From NCBI GenBank assembly GCA_963675935.2, contig CAXXPV010000003.1:1116001-1180000 (forward strand): 64,000 nucleotides of DNA. The letters run 5' to 3'. The translations under genes and the position numbers were made by a program. The stretch is from G963675935 sp963675935 (GTDB lineage: Bacteria; Planctomycetota; Planctomycetia; Pirellulales; Thermoguttaceae). This document shows positions 62,681-64,000 of this stretch, piece after piece (within the stretch, counting starts at the first letter, position 1; every line of letters begins with the position of its first letter). A model generated the notes under the pieces. It had not been told where the DNA came from and did no database searches. It saw only the letters and a program-made list of their open reading frames with translations.

Positions 62681-62994
62681 GTAGGCGTCGGACTTCTTCC
62701 ACCAAGCTCTCTATCTTATCTGCAAAGTGCCCTACCTCGCCTGTATTGGGCAGCAAAATCGAAAAAAAGCTTCCTTTCGGTAGAACCCTTAACCGAAACC
62801 TATAGCTAGGCAGCAATCATCGCCACGGGCGTTGCCGGGGGGGCAATTCCGCGAAACGTGTTTGCCGCGAATGCGGCAAGACGCCTCTCCCCCTCTGCGA
62901 CCGACCGAATGGCCTTGCCGCCAACCTGAGCAGACGAATTCACTGACTTCCCCGGGGGACGTTCTCTGGGGTAGAGCCACAGAGGAGGGAGAAA
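62681..62994. other. Leader region of the BON-domain gene, no ORF
   Basis: 314 bases. Before the start codon it contains several GC-rich short inverted stretches (cgggcgttgccggggggg around 62828-62845, ttgccgcgaatgcggcaa around 62862-62879) and ends in a GAGGAGGGAG ribosome site. A structured mRNA leader is possible. Confidence 0.5.
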
Positions 62995-63948
62995 ATGCGA
63001 CGTTTCTTAACGGTTTTCGTGGTCGCCGCCATTGCCGCGGTTGTCCCCGCGCTGGCCTTGGCCGGCAATCAAGAGGTTGCCGAACAGATCGCCAATCGGC
63101 TGCGCAACAGCGGCCAAATGGTTGATTACAAGATCGGCGTGAAGTACCAAGATGGGACGGCATGGCTGCGGGGGCAAGTGTCGAACGAGGAACAGATGAA
63201 GACGGCCTTGCGGCTGGTGTTTGAGACTGCCAGCGTCGATCGGATCGTTAACGATCTGAACGTCGCTTCCAGCGAGGCCGTGCAGCCCGAGGCGTCGCCG
63301 GTTGGCATGGACGCCAACGTGACGCCGTCGAGCTACAATCCGCTCCGCGAGACGGATGTCGCGCCGGTGGCCGACGCCCGTCAAGGGGCAAAGCCGCTGA
63401 GCTTGGCGAAGCGGTTGGAATCGGCCATTCGCGGGCCTTTCGAGAAGCAGACGCCGGCCAAGGAAGAAACGCCGGCCTACGCCGACCAGGTTCCGAGTTC
63501 CTTCGCGCCGGAGGTAGTCGAACCGGTCACCGCCGAGGAGCCGCAAGAGCTTCCTCGTCAGTTGGCGACGCCGAAATATGCCAAGCCCACGGCCCGAATG
63601 ACTCGCGAGCCTGCCCGTGTCGCGATGCAAGCCACCCGTGCGCCGGTTGCCCCCAACGGAGCGCCGATGCCGATGTATTCCGCGGCCAACAACCAAGCGG
63701 GAGTGGCCCCGGCGCGTTACGACCAGCCTTGCATGCCGAATTATGCTTGGCCGAGCTACGCGGCTTATCCGAACTACGCCGCGGTGACTTATCCCAAGCA
63801 GTATTCGCCGACGGCTTGGCCGTACATCGGACCGTTCTATCCGTATCCTCAGGTTCCGCTTGGATGGCGGAAGGTTACGTTGGAATGGGATGACGGCTGG
63901 TGGTTCCTCGACTTCAAAGATCAGCCGGCAAGCTGCTGGCGTCGTTAG
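62995..63948 (+). CDS. Exported BON-domain protein
   Basis: A 317-aa protein with a signal peptide (MRRFLTVFVVAAIAAVVPAL, cleavage near ALAG) and a BON domain at residues 27-92 (VAEQIANRLRNSGQMVDYKI, GVKYQDGTAWLRGQVSNEEQ). The rest is Pro/Ala-rich and ends in a Tyr/Pro-rich segment (PNYAAVTYPKQYSPTAWPYI) and VTLEWDDGWWFLDFKDQP, a tail seen in other planctomycete proteins. BON domains bind phospholipids or peptidoglycan at the envelope. A strong GAGGAGGGAG site precedes the ATG. Confidence 0.8.
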   Translation: MRRFLTVFVVAAIAAVVPALALAGNQEVAEQIANRLRNSGQMVDYKIGVKYQDGTAWLRGQVSNEEQMKTALRLVFETASVDRIVNDLNVASSEAVQPEASPVGMDANVTPSSYNPLRETDVAPVADARQGAKPLSLAKRLESAIRGPFEKQTPAKEETPAYADQVPSSFAPEVVEPVTAEEPQELPRQLATPKYAKPTARMTREPARVAMQATRAPVAPNGAPMPMYSAANNQAGVAPARYDQPCMPNYAWPSYAAYPNYAAVTYPKQYSPTAWPYIGPFYPYPQVPLGWRKVTLEWDDGWWFLDFKDQPASCWRR

Positions 63949-64000
63949 TCGATCGGTGATTGGGGCGAAGTTCGCCCGACACAACTGAACCAACACAAGC

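Noticed and set aside
62828..62880. Riboswitch or tRNA in the leader of the BON-domain gene
   Set aside because: Short GC-rich inverted stretches are visible, but no known riboswitch core or cloverleaf could be drawn.

Overview
The window looks like chromosomal DNA from a planctomycete, most like the Pirellulales group. The inference rests on moderately high GC, a futalosine-pathway menaquinone gene, many small lipoproteins with low-complexity tails, an ExbB/ExbD cluster with an alpha/alpha-toroid protein, and short palindromic repeats in almost every intergenic gap. This is recognition from sequence; no database search was possible. No rRNA, tRNA or CRISPR array was found.

Layout. 0-9 kb: end of the nuo operon (nuoM, nuoN), tatD, a small-protein/nucleotidyltransferase pair, a 321-bp tandem duplication carrying redoxin remnants, an acyltransferase, mqnD and csrA. 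8.6-14.1 kb: a lipoprotein, a cysteine-rich repeat protein, another lipoprotein and an ECF sigma factor operon. 14.2-19.3 kb: a DUF4365-type gene pair, an antitoxin whose toxin survives only as a stub, and topA. 19.6-25.4 kb: a SurA/PpiD-like membrane protein, a tRNA-dihydrouridine synthase, a parDE-type pair and zwf. 25.7-27.4 kb: an insertion sequence inside a palindromic repeat.

27.5-38.2 kb: a kdp potassium-uptake region on the minus strand, in transcription order a 27-aa ORF, kdpF, kdpA, kdpB, kdpC, a DUF104-type gene, a ClpX-type zinc-finger gene, kdpD, an AT-rich HNH-like gene, kdpE. 38.4-42 kb: small regulatory proteins, a cold-shock protein, a Lys/Ala/Glu-rich lipoprotein, an asparaginase-type Ntn hydrolase and a flavin-reductase-like protein.

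42.4-51.3 kb: an ExbB-ExbD-ExbD cluster followed by a two-TM protein, a protein joining a TonB-like membrane anchor to a squalene-cyclase-like toroid, a 989-aa exported helical-repeat protein and a VWA protein. I read it as an undescribed proton-motive-force-driven envelope system. 51.5-64 kb: cimA with a possible attenuator, valS with a zinc-ribbon insertion, a VapBC-type pair, ppk1, pabB and a BON-domain protein.

Two observations stand out. First, palindromic repeats of the kind that fill the intergenic gaps also sit in frame inside kdpD (twice), ppk1 and pabB, adding about 25 residues each, much as Rickettsia palindromic elements do. Second, the toroid protein carries the S-xxx-H-x6-L pattern of a TonB transmembrane helix and is encoded next to ExbB/ExbD.
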